IMG/VR virus record: IMGVR_UViG_3300032236_001613 | Coordinates: 248,001 to 312,000 of that record | Strand: one strand, 5' to 3' | Source: a virus | DNA length: 64,000 nt | Part shown: positions 54,139-62,752 of the stretch, one piece after another | Layout: every line of letters starts with the position of its first letter | Position numbering within the stretch: position 1 is the first letter of the stretch | Notes under the pieces: generated by a model | Told to the model about the DNA's origin: nothing | The model's input: only the letters and a program-made list of their open reading frames with translations | Databases searched by the model: none | Translations under genes and position numbers: made by a program

Positions 54139-54166
54139 TACGCAGTTAACCTGGAATTTTAAATAC

Positions 54167-56284
54167 ATGGCACCAGTATCGGGTACATTCGGAGATCAAC
54201 AAGTAAATCTTGAAAATGCAGCTACAGAAGCTACATTACAAAAATTACTAGTTGCTATTACCGCAACTAGCAAAGAAGCTGCGGATGCTGTTGCTAAAAT
54301 GGCAAAAAATGCTGGATTAGATCCAGAAAAAGTTAAACTTACAACAGCGTCTTTAACTGAATTAGAAAAATCTGCTGCTATTTTAGGTGGTGCATATGCT
54401 GGGTTAGAATACGCCAGTGATCAGTTAAAAGCTAAATTAACAGCCGCTGCAGGTCTTGTTGGTACTTTTACTTCTGGTACTGGCAAAGCTAGTGATTTAT
54501 TTGGAGCTTTAGGAAAATTACCTGGACCTTTAGGCCTTGTCGGTACAGGATTTCAATTAGTATCTCAGTTTCAAGAACAACTTTTAAAAAGTTATCAAGA
54601 AATAAGTGCTTCGGGTGTTAATTTTAGCGGTAGTCTTATACAAATGCGAGTAGCTGCATCTAGCATGTACTTGTCAATGGACCAGTTTAGTACTTTAGTA
54701 AAAAAGAATTCTGAATCATTTATTAATCTCGGCGGTGGAGTTGATAAGGGATTTCAAACTTTTTCTAGATTAAGCAATAATTTGATTAATAGTCAACTAG
54801 GTGATCGTTTACTATCGTTAGGATATAGTTTTGAAGAAATAAATCAAGGATTAGCTAGCTATATCGGAATGAGTGGACCACGTAGGGCCATAGACTTAGC
54901 TGATGAAAAAACTAAAGCAGCAATACTTACATCGTCGTCTGAATACTTAGAAAATTTAAATGCATTATCTGAAATTACTGGTAAAAGTCGAGACAAACAG
55001 CAAGAAGAGCTAGATGCTGCTAGTAAAAATGCTGCTTTTCAAGCTAAACTAGCAACTATGTCGGAGGACGAACGTAAAAAAGCATTAGCAGGAATGGCAA
55101 ATGCATTAGCAATCGGTGGAAAAGGTGCTGTTGATGCGTTCCAATCTAAGTTAATGGGAATAGCACCAGATAAAGCCGGTGCCTTATTCCTTGCTACTGC
55201 AAGTAATGCAGCAAGAGTAGTTGAAGATTCTGTTGATATGGTTTATAATACTAGTATTGGTGTAAAACAAATGGCTAGTACTACATTAAGAGAAGGGCTC
55301 AAAGCTGCTGGTCTTGATTTTCAAAAATTTTCTAATCAAACATTATATGCAATTATAAGACAAGGCGGACCACTCGCTGATAGCTTACAGCAATTAGGGA
55401 TTACAGCAAACAAAGCATCTACTATGACTGAAGAGCAAATACAGCAGATAATTGATAAAGCTGATGCCGATAGTAATGCTGCTGCCGAAGCTAGAGAAGC
55501 AGCCGAAAATCAAAAAGAAATTATGAAGATGGGACAAGAGTTATTAAAAGATTTAATGCCTATTTTCCGTGATTTAAAACCTTTAATACCTGGATTTTTA
55601 AGAAGTGTTACAGATATGATAGGGTTAATTAATAAAATTCCTGGTGGTTTAACAACATTGCTCGAAGCTATCGTAGCATTTTCTATTGGATCGAATGTGC
55701 TTAAAGGAGCATCTGCAGTTAAAAGTCTTATAAACGCCGGAGGTGCTGCTGCTGCTATTGGAAAAGAAGTTCCGGTTCTTACCGAAGCAGTTACTGCCGG
55801 TAAGGTTGCAACTAGCGCCGCTACCGGTACCGGGTTATTGGCTAAAGGCTCTGCTAAGTTGGGCGGTAAAATGCTATCTAAATTCATACCTGGTATTGGA
55901 TTACTTGCTGGCGGAGCTGATGCCTATATGAGATTAGGAGAAGGAGATTATTTTGGAGCAGGACTAGCAGCAGCAGGAGGACTTGCCTCGTTAATACCCG
56001 GTGTTGGCGGAATAGTAGCAGCTGGATTTGACGTAGCAAATTTAGCAAGAGACTTGCATAAAAAGTCTGACGATAATAAAAAAGAAGAAAAATCCAAAAA
56101 AGATGATGCAAGCATACTTGATAATAAGGATGACGATATTAATAAAGAATTAATAACCGAATTAAAACGGTTAAATACAATATCCGAAAATATGCTGCAT
56201 ACAATGCAACTAGTATCAAACGATATGAAACGCAGTGTTAGTGCTATTAATGGGTTAAACAAAAATTTATATCCTGTGAGTTAA
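54167..56284 (+). CDS. 29: Tail tape measure protein gp29-like
   Basis: 705 aa (T4 gp29 590 aa). Ala/Leu/Lys-rich, largely helical, with two hydrophobic glycine-rich stretches (about 115-135, PGPLGLVGTGFQLVSQF, and about 490-625, including GLLAGGADAYMR and AGLAAAGGLASLIPGVGGIVAAG), typical of tape measure proteins that insert into the host membrane. The C-terminus is a charged helix. It lies next to gp26/gp51 and portal, matching the order in related phages. The call is by length, composition and position. Confidence 0.72.
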   Translation: MAPVSGTFGDQQVNLENAATEATLQKLLVAITATSKEAADAVAKMAKNAGLDPEKVKLTTASLTELEKSAAILGGAYAGLEYASDQLKAKLTAAAGLVGTFTSGTGKASDLFGALGKLPGPLGLVGTGFQLVSQFQEQLLKSYQEISASGVNFSGSLIQMRVAASSMYLSMDQFSTLVKKNSESFINLGGGVDKGFQTFSRLSNNLINSQLGDRLLSLGYSFEEINQGLASYIGMSGPRRAIDLADEKTKAAILTSSSEYLENLNALSEITGKSRDKQQEELDAASKNAAFQAKLATMSEDERKKALAGMANALAIGGKGAVDAFQSKLMGIAPDKAGALFLATASNAARVVEDSVDMVYNTSIGVKQMASTTLREGLKAAGLDFQKFSNQTLYAIIRQGGPLADSLQQLGITANKASTMTEEQIQQIIDKADADSNAAAEAREAAENQKEIMKMGQELLKDLMPIFRDLKPLIPGFLRSVTDMIGLINKIPGGLTTLLEAIVAFSIGSNVLKGASAVKSLINAGGAAAAIGKEVPVLTEAVTAGKVATSAATGTGLLAKGSAKLGGKMLSKFIPGIGLLAGGADAYMRLGEGDYFGAGLAAAGGLASLIPGVGGIVAAGFDVANLARDLHKKSDDNKKEEKSKKDDASILDNKDDDINKELITELKRLNTISENMLHTMQLVSNDMKRSVSAINGLNKNLYPVS

Positions 56285-56287
56285 AAT

Positions 56288-58030
56288 ATGTCATGGAAAC
56301 GTTACTTTACACCTGTTAATACCACAGGACAGATGAGTCCTGTAAGTCAATCAAGCCGTGCCAATCCTACTAGAACTAATTATAGTTCTTATTTGCCCGA
56401 TGTTTATAGCGGGCATCCTAATCGTTTAGAAAGATACGCACAGTATGATACTATGGACATGGATCCTGAAGTTAATGCTGCTTTTGACATTTTAGCTGAA
56501 TTTTGTACACAAATGAACGATGAGAATGGTACTCCATTCCAAGTATTCTTCAAAGATCAAGCTACTAGCACCGAAGTTAAGATTATTAAGAAGTATATGC
56601 AGCAATGGTCTAAACTAAACAAGTTTGGAACACGTATTTTTAAGATTGTACGCAATACTTTTAAGTATGGTGACTGCTTTTTTATTAGAGATCCCGAAAC
56701 ATTATCATGGTTTTACATAGATCCTAGTAAGGTTGATAAAGTTATTGTCAACGAAAGTGAAGGTAAAAAACCCGAACAGTATGTTATACGTGACATAAAT
56801 GTTAATTTTCAAAATTTAACAGTAACACAGATTAATCCTAGCAATCAAAATACTACTCCTGGCGGCACAGCATATGTTACAGGCGGTGCACAACAACGAG
56901 GAATGGTTGGTGCTTACCCACAAAGTGCTGGAAATCGTTTCCAAATCAATCAAAATCAATGGGCAATTGATGCAGAACATGTTATTCACCTTAGCTTAAG
57001 CGAAGGAATTGATAACAATTTTCCGTTTGGCAATAGTTTAATGGAAACAATCTTCAAAGTCTATAAACAAAAAGAACTTTTAGAAGACGCTATTATTATA
57101 TATCGTGTACAACGTGCACCAGAAAGACGTATATTCTACATTGATGTAGGTAACATGCCATCGCACTTAGCAATGAGCTTTGTAGAACGTGTTAAAAATG
57201 AAGTAAATCAACGACGTATTCCTAGTGTTACAGGTGGTGGACAAAGCGTTATAGACTCAGGTTTCAATCCTTTATCTATTAACGAAGACTATTTCTTCCC
57301 ACAAACTGCAGAAGGACGTGGAAGTAAGGTAACAACTTTACCTGGCGGCACAAATTTAGGTGAAATTAGCGATTTGCTATTCTTTACACAGAAATTAATG
57401 CGTGCATTGCGTATTCCTAGTAGCTATTTGCCTACAGGAACTAGCGATAGCGAAACTGTTTTTAGTGATGGCAGAGTAGGTACAGCTTATATTCAAGAAC
57501 TACGCTTTAACAATTACTGCGAGCGTTTACAAAGCTTAATGAATGAACAGTTTGATACTGAATTTAAGATGTATTTGTACAAAAAGGGTATGAATATTGA
57601 CCCTAACTTGTTCGAAGTTAAGTTTAATCCGCCACAAAACTTTGCTGCACATCGTCAAGTAGAAATGGATACTGCTAGAGTTTCGACCTACGGAGCAATA
57701 TCTGAAGTACCTCACTTAAGCAAACGTTTTGCTCTAAAGAGATTCTTAGGATTAACCGCAGAAGAAATTGCAGAAAACGAACAAATGTGGCGAGAAGAAA
57801 ATGTTGATGTTGATTCTAAAGGTGATGCACAAAGCGATTTACGCTCTGTTGGTATAACAAGTGCAGGGCTTGGTGGCGATTTAGATACATTAGGTGGCTC
57901 AGATTTGGGTCCAGAATCGTTGCAAAATGCAGACATGACCACACCTGGAGCATCTCCTGTAGGAACAACTGCACCTGCTGGCGGAGCAGCAGCACCCGCT
58001 GGTGGCGGAGCAGCACCTCCTGCACCATAA
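56288..58030 (+). CDS. 20: Portal vertex protein gp20
   Basis: 580 aa (T4 gp20 524 aa). Conserved portal segments: YAQYDTMDMDPEVNAAFDILAEF near 51-73, FGTRIFKIVRNTFKYGDCFFIRD near 112-134, LLEDAIIIYRVQRAPERRIFYIDVGNMP near 258-286, and PSSYLPTGTSDSETVFSDGRVGTAYIQELRF near 378-408 (each read in pieces). Forms the dodecameric DNA channel and starts prohead assembly. A Gly/Ala/Pro-rich tail ends the protein. It heads the head gene cluster. Confidence 0.95.
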   Translation: MSWKRYFTPVNTTGQMSPVSQSSRANPTRTNYSSYLPDVYSGHPNRLERYAQYDTMDMDPEVNAAFDILAEFCTQMNDENGTPFQVFFKDQATSTEVKIIKKYMQQWSKLNKFGTRIFKIVRNTFKYGDCFFIRDPETLSWFYIDPSKVDKVIVNESEGKKPEQYVIRDINVNFQNLTVTQINPSNQNTTPGGTAYVTGGAQQRGMVGAYPQSAGNRFQINQNQWAIDAEHVIHLSLSEGIDNNFPFGNSLMETIFKVYKQKELLEDAIIIYRVQRAPERRIFYIDVGNMPSHLAMSFVERVKNEVNQRRIPSVTGGGQSVIDSGFNPLSINEDYFFPQTAEGRGSKVTTLPGGTNLGEISDLLFFTQKLMRALRIPSSYLPTGTSDSETVFSDGRVGTAYIQELRFNNYCERLQSLMNEQFDTEFKMYLYKKGMNIDPNLFEVKFNPPQNFAAHRQVEMDTARVSTYGAISEVPHLSKRFALKRFLGLTAEEIAENEQMWREENVDVDSKGDAQSDLRSVGITSAGLGGDLDTLGGSDLGPESLQNADMTTPGASPVGTTAPAGGAAAPAGGGAAPPAP

Positions 58031-58032
58031 AA

Positions 58033-58040
58033 TATAAATA
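58033..58040 (+). promoter_or_regulatory. Late-type box TATAAATA, 5 nt before a start codon
   Basis: Exact T4 late consensus right after the portal stop, then AGAAT, then ATG (58046). No Shine-Dalgarno sequence. Predicted transcription start is the start codon itself. Confidence 0.6.
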
Positions 58041-58045
58041 AGAAT

Positions 58046-58291
58046 ATGCTATTAAGAGAATTTGTATACTTTGATGCAGACGAAGCCGGGATGAAAGAGA
58101 AGAATCGCTATGATTCCGATCATGATTTAAGCATCTTAAAGATGAGCGATCTTAGAAAAAGCCGTTTAACTCTACGCATGTTAAACGATTTACGTAAAGC
58201 AGGCGATGCTAAAGAGAAAGAACAAAAAGAAGATCTAGAGCTAGTAAGAAAAATGTACGCAGCACCTGCACCACAACAAGGTGCAATGTAA
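58046..58291 (+). CDS. Small prohead-cluster protein (gp68-like by position)
   Basis: 81 aa, strongly charged and helical (MKEKNRYDSDHDLSILKMSDLRKSRLTLRMLNDLRKAGDAKEKEQK in pieces), ending in an Ala/Pro/Gln tail. Between portal and the acidic core protein it occupies the position of T4 prohead core genes 67/68. Sequence similarity to gp68 is not evident to me. It begins right after a TATAAATA box. Confidence 0.6.
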   Translation: MLLREFVYFDADEAGMKEKNRYDSDHDLSILKMSDLRKSRLTLRMLNDLRKAGDAKEKEQKEDLELVRKMYAAPAPQQGAM

Positions 58292-58302
58292 AATTATAAA
58301 AA

Positions 58303-58346
58303 TTTGAGATTTTTCTATCTCAAAGACCAAAATCTTCAGTTTTTGG
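58303..58346 (+). terminator. Two adjacent hairpins, possible terminator
   Basis: TTTGAGAT/ATCTCAAA (58303-58310 with 58317-58324, 8 bp, TTTTCT loop) is followed by CCAAAA/TTTTGG (58327-58332 with 58341-58346). Neither is GC-rich and no T-run follows, so termination would be weak. The gap then holds a weak TTGGCC-N18-TACAAT pattern (58343-58372) and TGTAAATA (58376-58383), either of which could start the next transcript. Confidence 0.4.
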
Positions 58347-58429
58347 CCTATTTGGCATAAGTATTCTACAATGTCTGTAAATAATAAACGACAGCCTTGC
58401 TAGTTTTTAAAACATAAGGAGACCACGCA

Positions 58430-59446
58430 ATGTCTAATAAATTTGAAAAGTTACTAGACTATCTAGTCAACGAAGAGCATGAAAAAGCTAACGAGCTTTT
58501 CCATGAGATCGTTGTAGAAAAGTCAAGATCAATCTACGAAAATCTAATTTCTGAAGAAGCTGATGACGAGGAAATGGACGAGTCACGCGAAGAAGATGAC
58601 GAGGAAATGGACGAGTCACGCGAAGAAGATGACGAGGAAATGGACGAGTCACGCGAAGAAGATGACGAGGAAATGGACGAGTCAATGATGGACGACGAAG
58701 AAATGGATGAGTCAATGATGGACGACGAAAGCATGTACGAAATCGGCGGAGATGCATCCGACGATATGGTCGGTGACGTTTCAGATGATTCAATGGACGG
58801 CGGCATGGGCGGCATGGACGATATGCACGACCTAGGCGACGAACCAAGCCTTGGCACCGAATTAGGTAGCGAAGGTACAGAACAGAATTTACTTGATAAA
58901 CTCGATCAGCTAGAAGCCAAGCTTGATGCAATCATTGCTGGTGAAAAGCATGAAGAAGAGGAAAATCCAGATATTCACGGTCATGAAATGGACAGTCTAA
59001 CCACTAGCGACGAAGACGAATCGGACGATATGGATATGGATATGGACAGCGAAGAAGACAGTGAAGAAGAAGATGAAGAAGATATGGACGAACAGCTAGT
59101 ACGTGAGTACAGAGAAATCGTTCGTAAAGGCAAAGATTACACAGCCGGAAGTCCAAACGAGGAAGGTAGTGTACATAAGAAGAGTGCTATTAACACCAAT
59201 CTATCAAGTCTACCAAGTTCAAAAGCAAATGCTAAAAACATTGCTCAGAACGGTAAAGGTGATAGCGAAGACGGAAATAAGACCAATATGGGTCCTAATG
59301 CCAAGAGTCTTGCTGGTGGCGTAAAAGGTAAGTTTACTGACGGGTCGACATTAAATGTTGACGGAAAGCAAACTAAGGGTTACGACAAGAGCACTAAGAA
59401 GCCAGCTAAGGAAAAGAGCGTTAATAGTAAAGACGTTCTTCCATAA
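58430..59446 (+). CDS. 67: Acidic prohead core protein, gp67-like
   Basis: 338 aa, extremely acidic. N-terminal ~45 residues (LLDYLVNEEHEKANELFHEIVVEKSRSIYENL in pieces) resemble the helix of T4 gp67 (RKLFAEAMAARTIDLIKEE), followed by an acidic Asp/Glu region as in gp67. T4 gp67 is only 80 aa, so this is much longer. It contains tandem DDEEMDESREE repeats, a coiled segment (about 140-165), further acidic blocks and a basic, Gly/Asn-rich C-terminal ~100 residues. Next to the protease and scaffold genes, it should act in the prohead core. AAGGAG ribosome site. Confidence 0.65.
   Translation: MSNKFEKLLDYLVNEEHEKANELFHEIVVEKSRSIYENLISEEADDEEMDESREEDDEEMDESREEDDEEMDESREEDDEEMDESMMDDEEMDESMMDDESMYEIGGDASDDMVGDVSDDSMDGGMGGMDDMHDLGDEPSLGTELGSEGTEQNLLDKLDQLEAKLDAIIAGEKHEEEENPDIHGHEMDSLTTSDEDESDDMDMDMDSEEDSEEEDEEDMDEQLVREYREIVRKGKDYTAGSPNEEGSVHKKSAINTNLSSLPSSKANAKNIAQNGKGDSEDGNKTNMGPNAKSLAGGVKGKFTDGSTLNVDGKQTKGYDKSTKKPAKEKSVNSKDVLP
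58562..58684 (+). repeat. 33-nt in-frame tandem repeat
   Basis: Three identical 33-nt copies (58562-58594, 58595-58627, 58628-58660) plus a partial fourth (to 58684) encode DDEEMDESREE. They are followed by diverged MMDDEEMDES units. Identical DNA across copies points to recent slippage expansion. Confidence 0.9.
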
Positions 59447-59458
59447 TAAGGAACAGGG

Positions 59459-60088
59459 ATGAAATTATCTTACTTAAGAGAGCATCTAAGTTTCGATCAG
59501 GCAAGAGTTGTACTTGAGTCTGACGATAAGGATGGCAAGAATCTTTATCTTAAAGGTATTGCCATCCAAGGCGGAATACGTAATGCAAATCAACGTGTTT
59601 ATCCTGTCGAAGAAATTACCAATGCTGTCAAAACTCTAAATGATCAGATCCAAAATGGATACTCAGTATTAGGTGAGGTTGATCATCCTGATGACCTTAA
59701 AGTTAATTTGGACCGCGTCAGCCATATGATTACAGATATGTGGATGGACGGTCCTAACGGATATGGGAAGATGAAAATTCTTCCCACTCCTATGGGCAAT
59801 CTTATTCGTACCATGCTCGAAAGTGGTGTAAAACTAGGCGTCAGTAGCAGAGGCAGCGGCAACGTTGACGAACGCACCGGCCAAGTAGCTGATTTTGAGA
59901 TTATCACAGTCGATATAGTAGCTCAACCTTCTGCGCCAGGAGCTTATCCTACACCGGTTTATGAACACTTAATGAACGCAAGAGGTGGTCATAGAGCTTA
60001 TAGGGTCGCGCAAGAAAGTAAAGAAGATCCAAAAACTCAGCAGTATCTCCGTGAGGCGATGCTGAATATTATTAAAGGTTTGAAATAA
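59459..60088 (+). CDS. 21: Prohead maturation protease gp21
   Basis: 209 aa (T4 gp21 212 aa). Serine protease of the herpes-assemblin type fold. Catalytic His is H76 in GEVDHPDD and the Ser region is GVSSRGSG (S129/S130); ITVDIVAQPSAPGA follows near 155. It cleaves scaffold and capsid proteins after (L/I)xE. Its own N-terminus, MKLSYLRE, contains such a site. It is immediately upstream of scaffold gp22. Confidence 0.95.
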   Translation: MKLSYLREHLSFDQARVVLESDDKDGKNLYLKGIAIQGGIRNANQRVYPVEEITNAVKTLNDQIQNGYSVLGEVDHPDDLKVNLDRVSHMITDMWMDGPNGYGKMKILPTPMGNLIRTMLESGVKLGVSSRGSGNVDERTGQVADFEIITVDIVAQPSAPGAYPTPVYEHLMNARGGHRAYRVAQESKEDPKTQQYLREAMLNIIKGLK

Positions 60089-60105
60089 CCTTAAAGGGAG
60101 ATGTG

Positions 60106-61197
60106 ATGTTGGACGCATTCAAACAATTAGTAGAATCAGGCGTAATGACAGAAGAGACGAAATCAGTAGTCGAAGCTGCTTTTGCTGCTAAAATTCAAGA
60201 GAATCGCGATCAAATCACCGCTCAACTTCGTGAAGAATTTGCTCAAAAATATACACACGATAAGGGTGTTATGGTTGAAGCAATCGACAAGATGTTAAGC
60301 GAGAGATTGGCCGCCGAAATGGCTGAGCTTGTAGAAGATAAAAAGACACTAGTTCAGGCTAGTGTTGATTATCAAAACAAAATGACTGATGATGCTAAAG
60401 TATTAGAATCATTTGTTATGAGCCAGCTAGGAAAAGAATTAGTAGAATTCCAAAGCGATCGTAAGAAAGTTGCTGAGAATTTTTCTAAATTAGAACAATT
60501 TGTTGTACATGCATTAGCTAAAGAAATTTCAGAATTTGCTCAAGACAAGAAAGACCTTGCTGAAACCAAAGTTAAACTTGTTAGAGAAGCTAAAGCAAAG
60601 TTTGAACAGATTAAAAACGAGTTTATTGAACGTGGTGCTAAAGTCGTTGAAAACGCAGTAACTAAGAATCTTAATAGAGAGATCACTCAATTGAAAGAAG
60701 ATATCGATAGTGCTCGTAACAACGAATTTGGACGTCGTTTATTTGAAGCATTTGCTAACGAATATTCAACTTCTTATCTTAACGAAAAATCAGAAACAAG
60801 TAAATTGTTAAAGATTATCGAAAAGAAAGAACAAGAACTTTCCGAAGCAAAAACAGCTTTAAAAGAGAAAGAAACTATTGTTGAGTCAAAGGAACGCGAA
60901 ATTCGTGTTGCTAAAGACACAGCAGAGCGTAAGGCTCTATTAGGCGAAATGTTAGCTCCATTAGGTGCTGACAAAAGAGAGATTATGCGCAGTCTATTAG
61001 AAAACGTACAGACTTCTAAATTGAGTGTTGCATTTGACAAATACCTACCCGCAGTGATGGAAGGCGATAAGAAGAAAGTGGCGAAAGCTACTTTAACTGA
61101 GTCGACTGCTGTAACAGGCGATCGCGAAGTAAAGAGTCAGCCACAGGTAGGCTCAGATAACATTTTAGAGATCCGCAAGTTAGCGGGACTAAAGTAA
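60106..61197 (+). CDS. 22: Prohead scaffold protein gp22
   Basis: 363 aa (T4 gp22 269 aa). Almost entirely charged helix with long coiled-coil stretches (EKKEQELSEAKTALKEKETIVESKEREIRVAKDTAERKALLGEMLAPLG near 235-285, in pieces), as expected of the core scaffold later digested by gp21. The C-terminus NILEIRKLAGLK is shared with the protein at 52294. ATG 60106 is used because AAAGGGAG lies 6-7 nt upstream; the GTG at 60103 is an alternative. Confidence 0.92.
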   Translation: MLDAFKQLVESGVMTEETKSVVEAAFAAKIQENRDQITAQLREEFAQKYTHDKGVMVEAIDKMLSERLAAEMAELVEDKKTLVQASVDYQNKMTDDAKVLESFVMSQLGKELVEFQSDRKKVAENFSKLEQFVVHALAKEISEFAQDKKDLAETKVKLVREAKAKFEQIKNEFIERGAKVVENAVTKNLNREITQLKEDIDSARNNEFGRRLFEAFANEYSTSYLNEKSETSKLLKIIEKKEQELSEAKTALKEKETIVESKEREIRVAKDTAERKALLGEMLAPLGADKREIMRSLLENVQTSKLSVAFDKYLPAVMEGDKKKVAKATLTESTAVTGDREVKSQPQVGSDNILEIRKLAGLK

Positions 61198-61218
61198 CTA
61201 TTATTCAAGGAGACATTA

Positions 61219-62394
61219 ATGTCACAGTTATTAAATGAAAGATGGTCCGAGACAAAGGAAGCTCTGCTTGAAGGCCTATCGGGTAATCGTCGTGCTTCTA
61301 TGCAGGTTTGCTTAGAGAACACACGCAAGTACTTGGCAGAAGCCGCAACAGCAGGAGCAACAAGCTCTGGTAACGTAGCAACACTTAATCGTGTTATTCT
61401 ACCAGTTATCAGACGTGTAATGCCAACAGTTATTGCCAACGAAATCATCGGCGTACAGCCAATGACAGGCCCTGTTGGGCAGATCCACACACTACGTGTA
61501 CGTTACGCCGATGGCGACGGTACTGTAGTAGCTGGCGAAGAAGCACTAAGCCCATTCAAGATTGCTGCTGCTTACTCCGGTAACGGCGTTGACGGCACAC
61601 CAAAAGCCGCTCAAACAGCACAACTTGAAGGTCAACCGGGTAAGAGAATGAGCATCCAGATTCTCAAAGCTCCAGTAGAAGCCAAGAGCCGCAAGCTCTC
61701 AGCTCGTTGGACATTTGAAGCTGCACAAGATGCACAGGCTCAACAAGGTATTGATATTGAAGCAGAAATTATGGCAGCACTAGCTCAGGAAATCACTGTC
61801 GAAATCGACCAGGAAATCCTAACTTCACTACGTGGTTTAGCTTCAGTTGAACAGTCATATGACCAAAGTCTAGTTTCTGGTACAGCAACATTCGTCGGCG
61901 ACGAACATGCTGCACTAGCAATTCAGATCAATCGCGTAAGCAACCTAATTGCACAGCGTACACGTCGTGGCGCAGGCAACTGGGCAGTTGTTTCAAACCA
62001 GGCTCTAACAATTCTACAGTCTGCAACTACAAGCGCATTTGCTCGTACAACAGAAGGTACATTTGAAGCCCCAACTAACACTAAGTTTGTTGGTACACTA
62101 AACGGTGCTATGAAGATCTATGTTGACAGCTACAAGGCTGACAGCGATGACAACAACCAGGTTCTAATCGGATACAAAGGCACAAGCGAAGCTGACGCAC
62201 CAGCGTTCTATTGCCCATACATTCCGCTAATGAGTTCTGGTGTTGTACTAGATCCAGCAACCTTCGAACCAGTCGTAGGCTTCCTAACACGCTACGGTTA
62301 TGTTGAACTCAGCAACACCGCAAGCAGCTTAGGTAACGCAGCTGACTACCTCGGTAAGGTCGCTATCGTAAGCGCAACAGTAAGCTTCAAGTAA
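61219..62394 (+). CDS. 23: Major capsid protein gp23
   Basis: 391 aa, shorter than T4 gp23 (521 aa). N-terminal propeptide of about 41 residues ends in YLAE (E41), a gp21 site, followed by AATAGATSSGNVATLNRVILPVIRRVMPTVIANEIIGVQPMTGPVGQIHTLRVRYA (in pieces), the conserved gp23 region. The ELEGQPGKRMSIQILK and FYCPYIPLMSS segments are also typical. AAGGAG ribosome site; a strong terminator follows at 62421. Codons lean to G/C-ended forms more than in neighbours, as expected for a highly expressed gene. Confidence 0.97.
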   Translation: MSQLLNERWSETKEALLEGLSGNRRASMQVCLENTRKYLAEAATAGATSSGNVATLNRVILPVIRRVMPTVIANEIIGVQPMTGPVGQIHTLRVRYADGDGTVVAGEEALSPFKIAAAYSGNGVDGTPKAAQTAQLEGQPGKRMSIQILKAPVEAKSRKLSARWTFEAAQDAQAQQGIDIEAEIMAALAQEITVEIDQEILTSLRGLASVEQSYDQSLVSGTATFVGDEHAALAIQINRVSNLIAQRTRRGAGNWAVVSNQALTILQSATTSAFARTTEGTFEAPTNTKFVGTLNGAMKIYVDSYKADSDDNNQVLIGYKGTSEADAPAFYCPYIPLMSSGVVLDPATFEPVVGFLTRYGYVELSNTASSLGNAADYLGKVAIVSATVSFK

Positions 62395-62420
62395 TAAAAT
62401 TACTTGTAAATTTACACAGA

Positions 62421-62444
62421 AAGCCCGCCCTGTGCGGGCTTTTT
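62421..62444 (+). terminator. Rho-independent terminator after gp23
   Basis: AAGCCCGC/GCGGGCTT 8-bp stem with CCTGT loop, followed by TTT. Sits 27 nt after the capsid stop and should end the head transcript. Confidence 0.9.
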
Positions 62445-62467
62445 GCTGATTGTCGATTAAATACAAC

Positions 62468-62671
62468 ATGAGAATAAACGAACTTATATTTGAAATCGGT
62501 GTAGGACAACCAAAAACATTTAAAGGTTCTACATGTACAAAAGATTGCTCGGGTCATACTGCAGGGTATAATTGGGGTAAAAATAAAAATGTTAAAAATC
62601 CTAATAATTGCCCACCAGGCGGAAGCAAAAGTTTTAATAACGGCTGCAAAATTGCAGGTTCCGGTAAATAA
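62468..62671 (+). CDS. Small Cys-rich protein, candidate capsid-targeted
   Basis: 67 aa. N-terminal MRINELIFE ends in IFE, a gp21-type (L/I)xE site, and looks like a short capsid-targeting peptide. The rest holds four Cys in the order CTKDC, GHTAGYNWGKNKN, NNCPPG, NNGCKIAG; a compact metal-binding or disulfide domain is possible. An ATTAAATA box (62456-62463) ends 4 nt before ATG 62468. I recognise the CxxDCSGHxAGYxW style from marine phage proteins, but no function is known to me. Confidence 0.65.
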   Translation: MRINELIFEIGVGQPKTFKGSTCTKDCSGHTAGYNWGKNKNVKNPNNCPPGGSKSFNNGCKIAGSGK

Positions 62672-62752
62672 TAACAGTTCGCTCGAAAAGAGAGTTTATG
62701 CAGTACCCACTGCGTAGATCCTAGAACGATCTTATAAAATAAGGAGAAACAA

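Noticed and set aside
58562-58684. Short CRISPR-like array
   Set aside because: Units are directly adjacent without spacers and in frame within a coding gene.
58488-58931. 147-residue open frame on the minus strand, Arg/Pro-rich
   Set aside because: It mirrors the acidic repeat of the plus-strand prohead core gene. Its Arg/His-rich repeats are the antisense of Asp/Glu codons, and it has no ribosome site.
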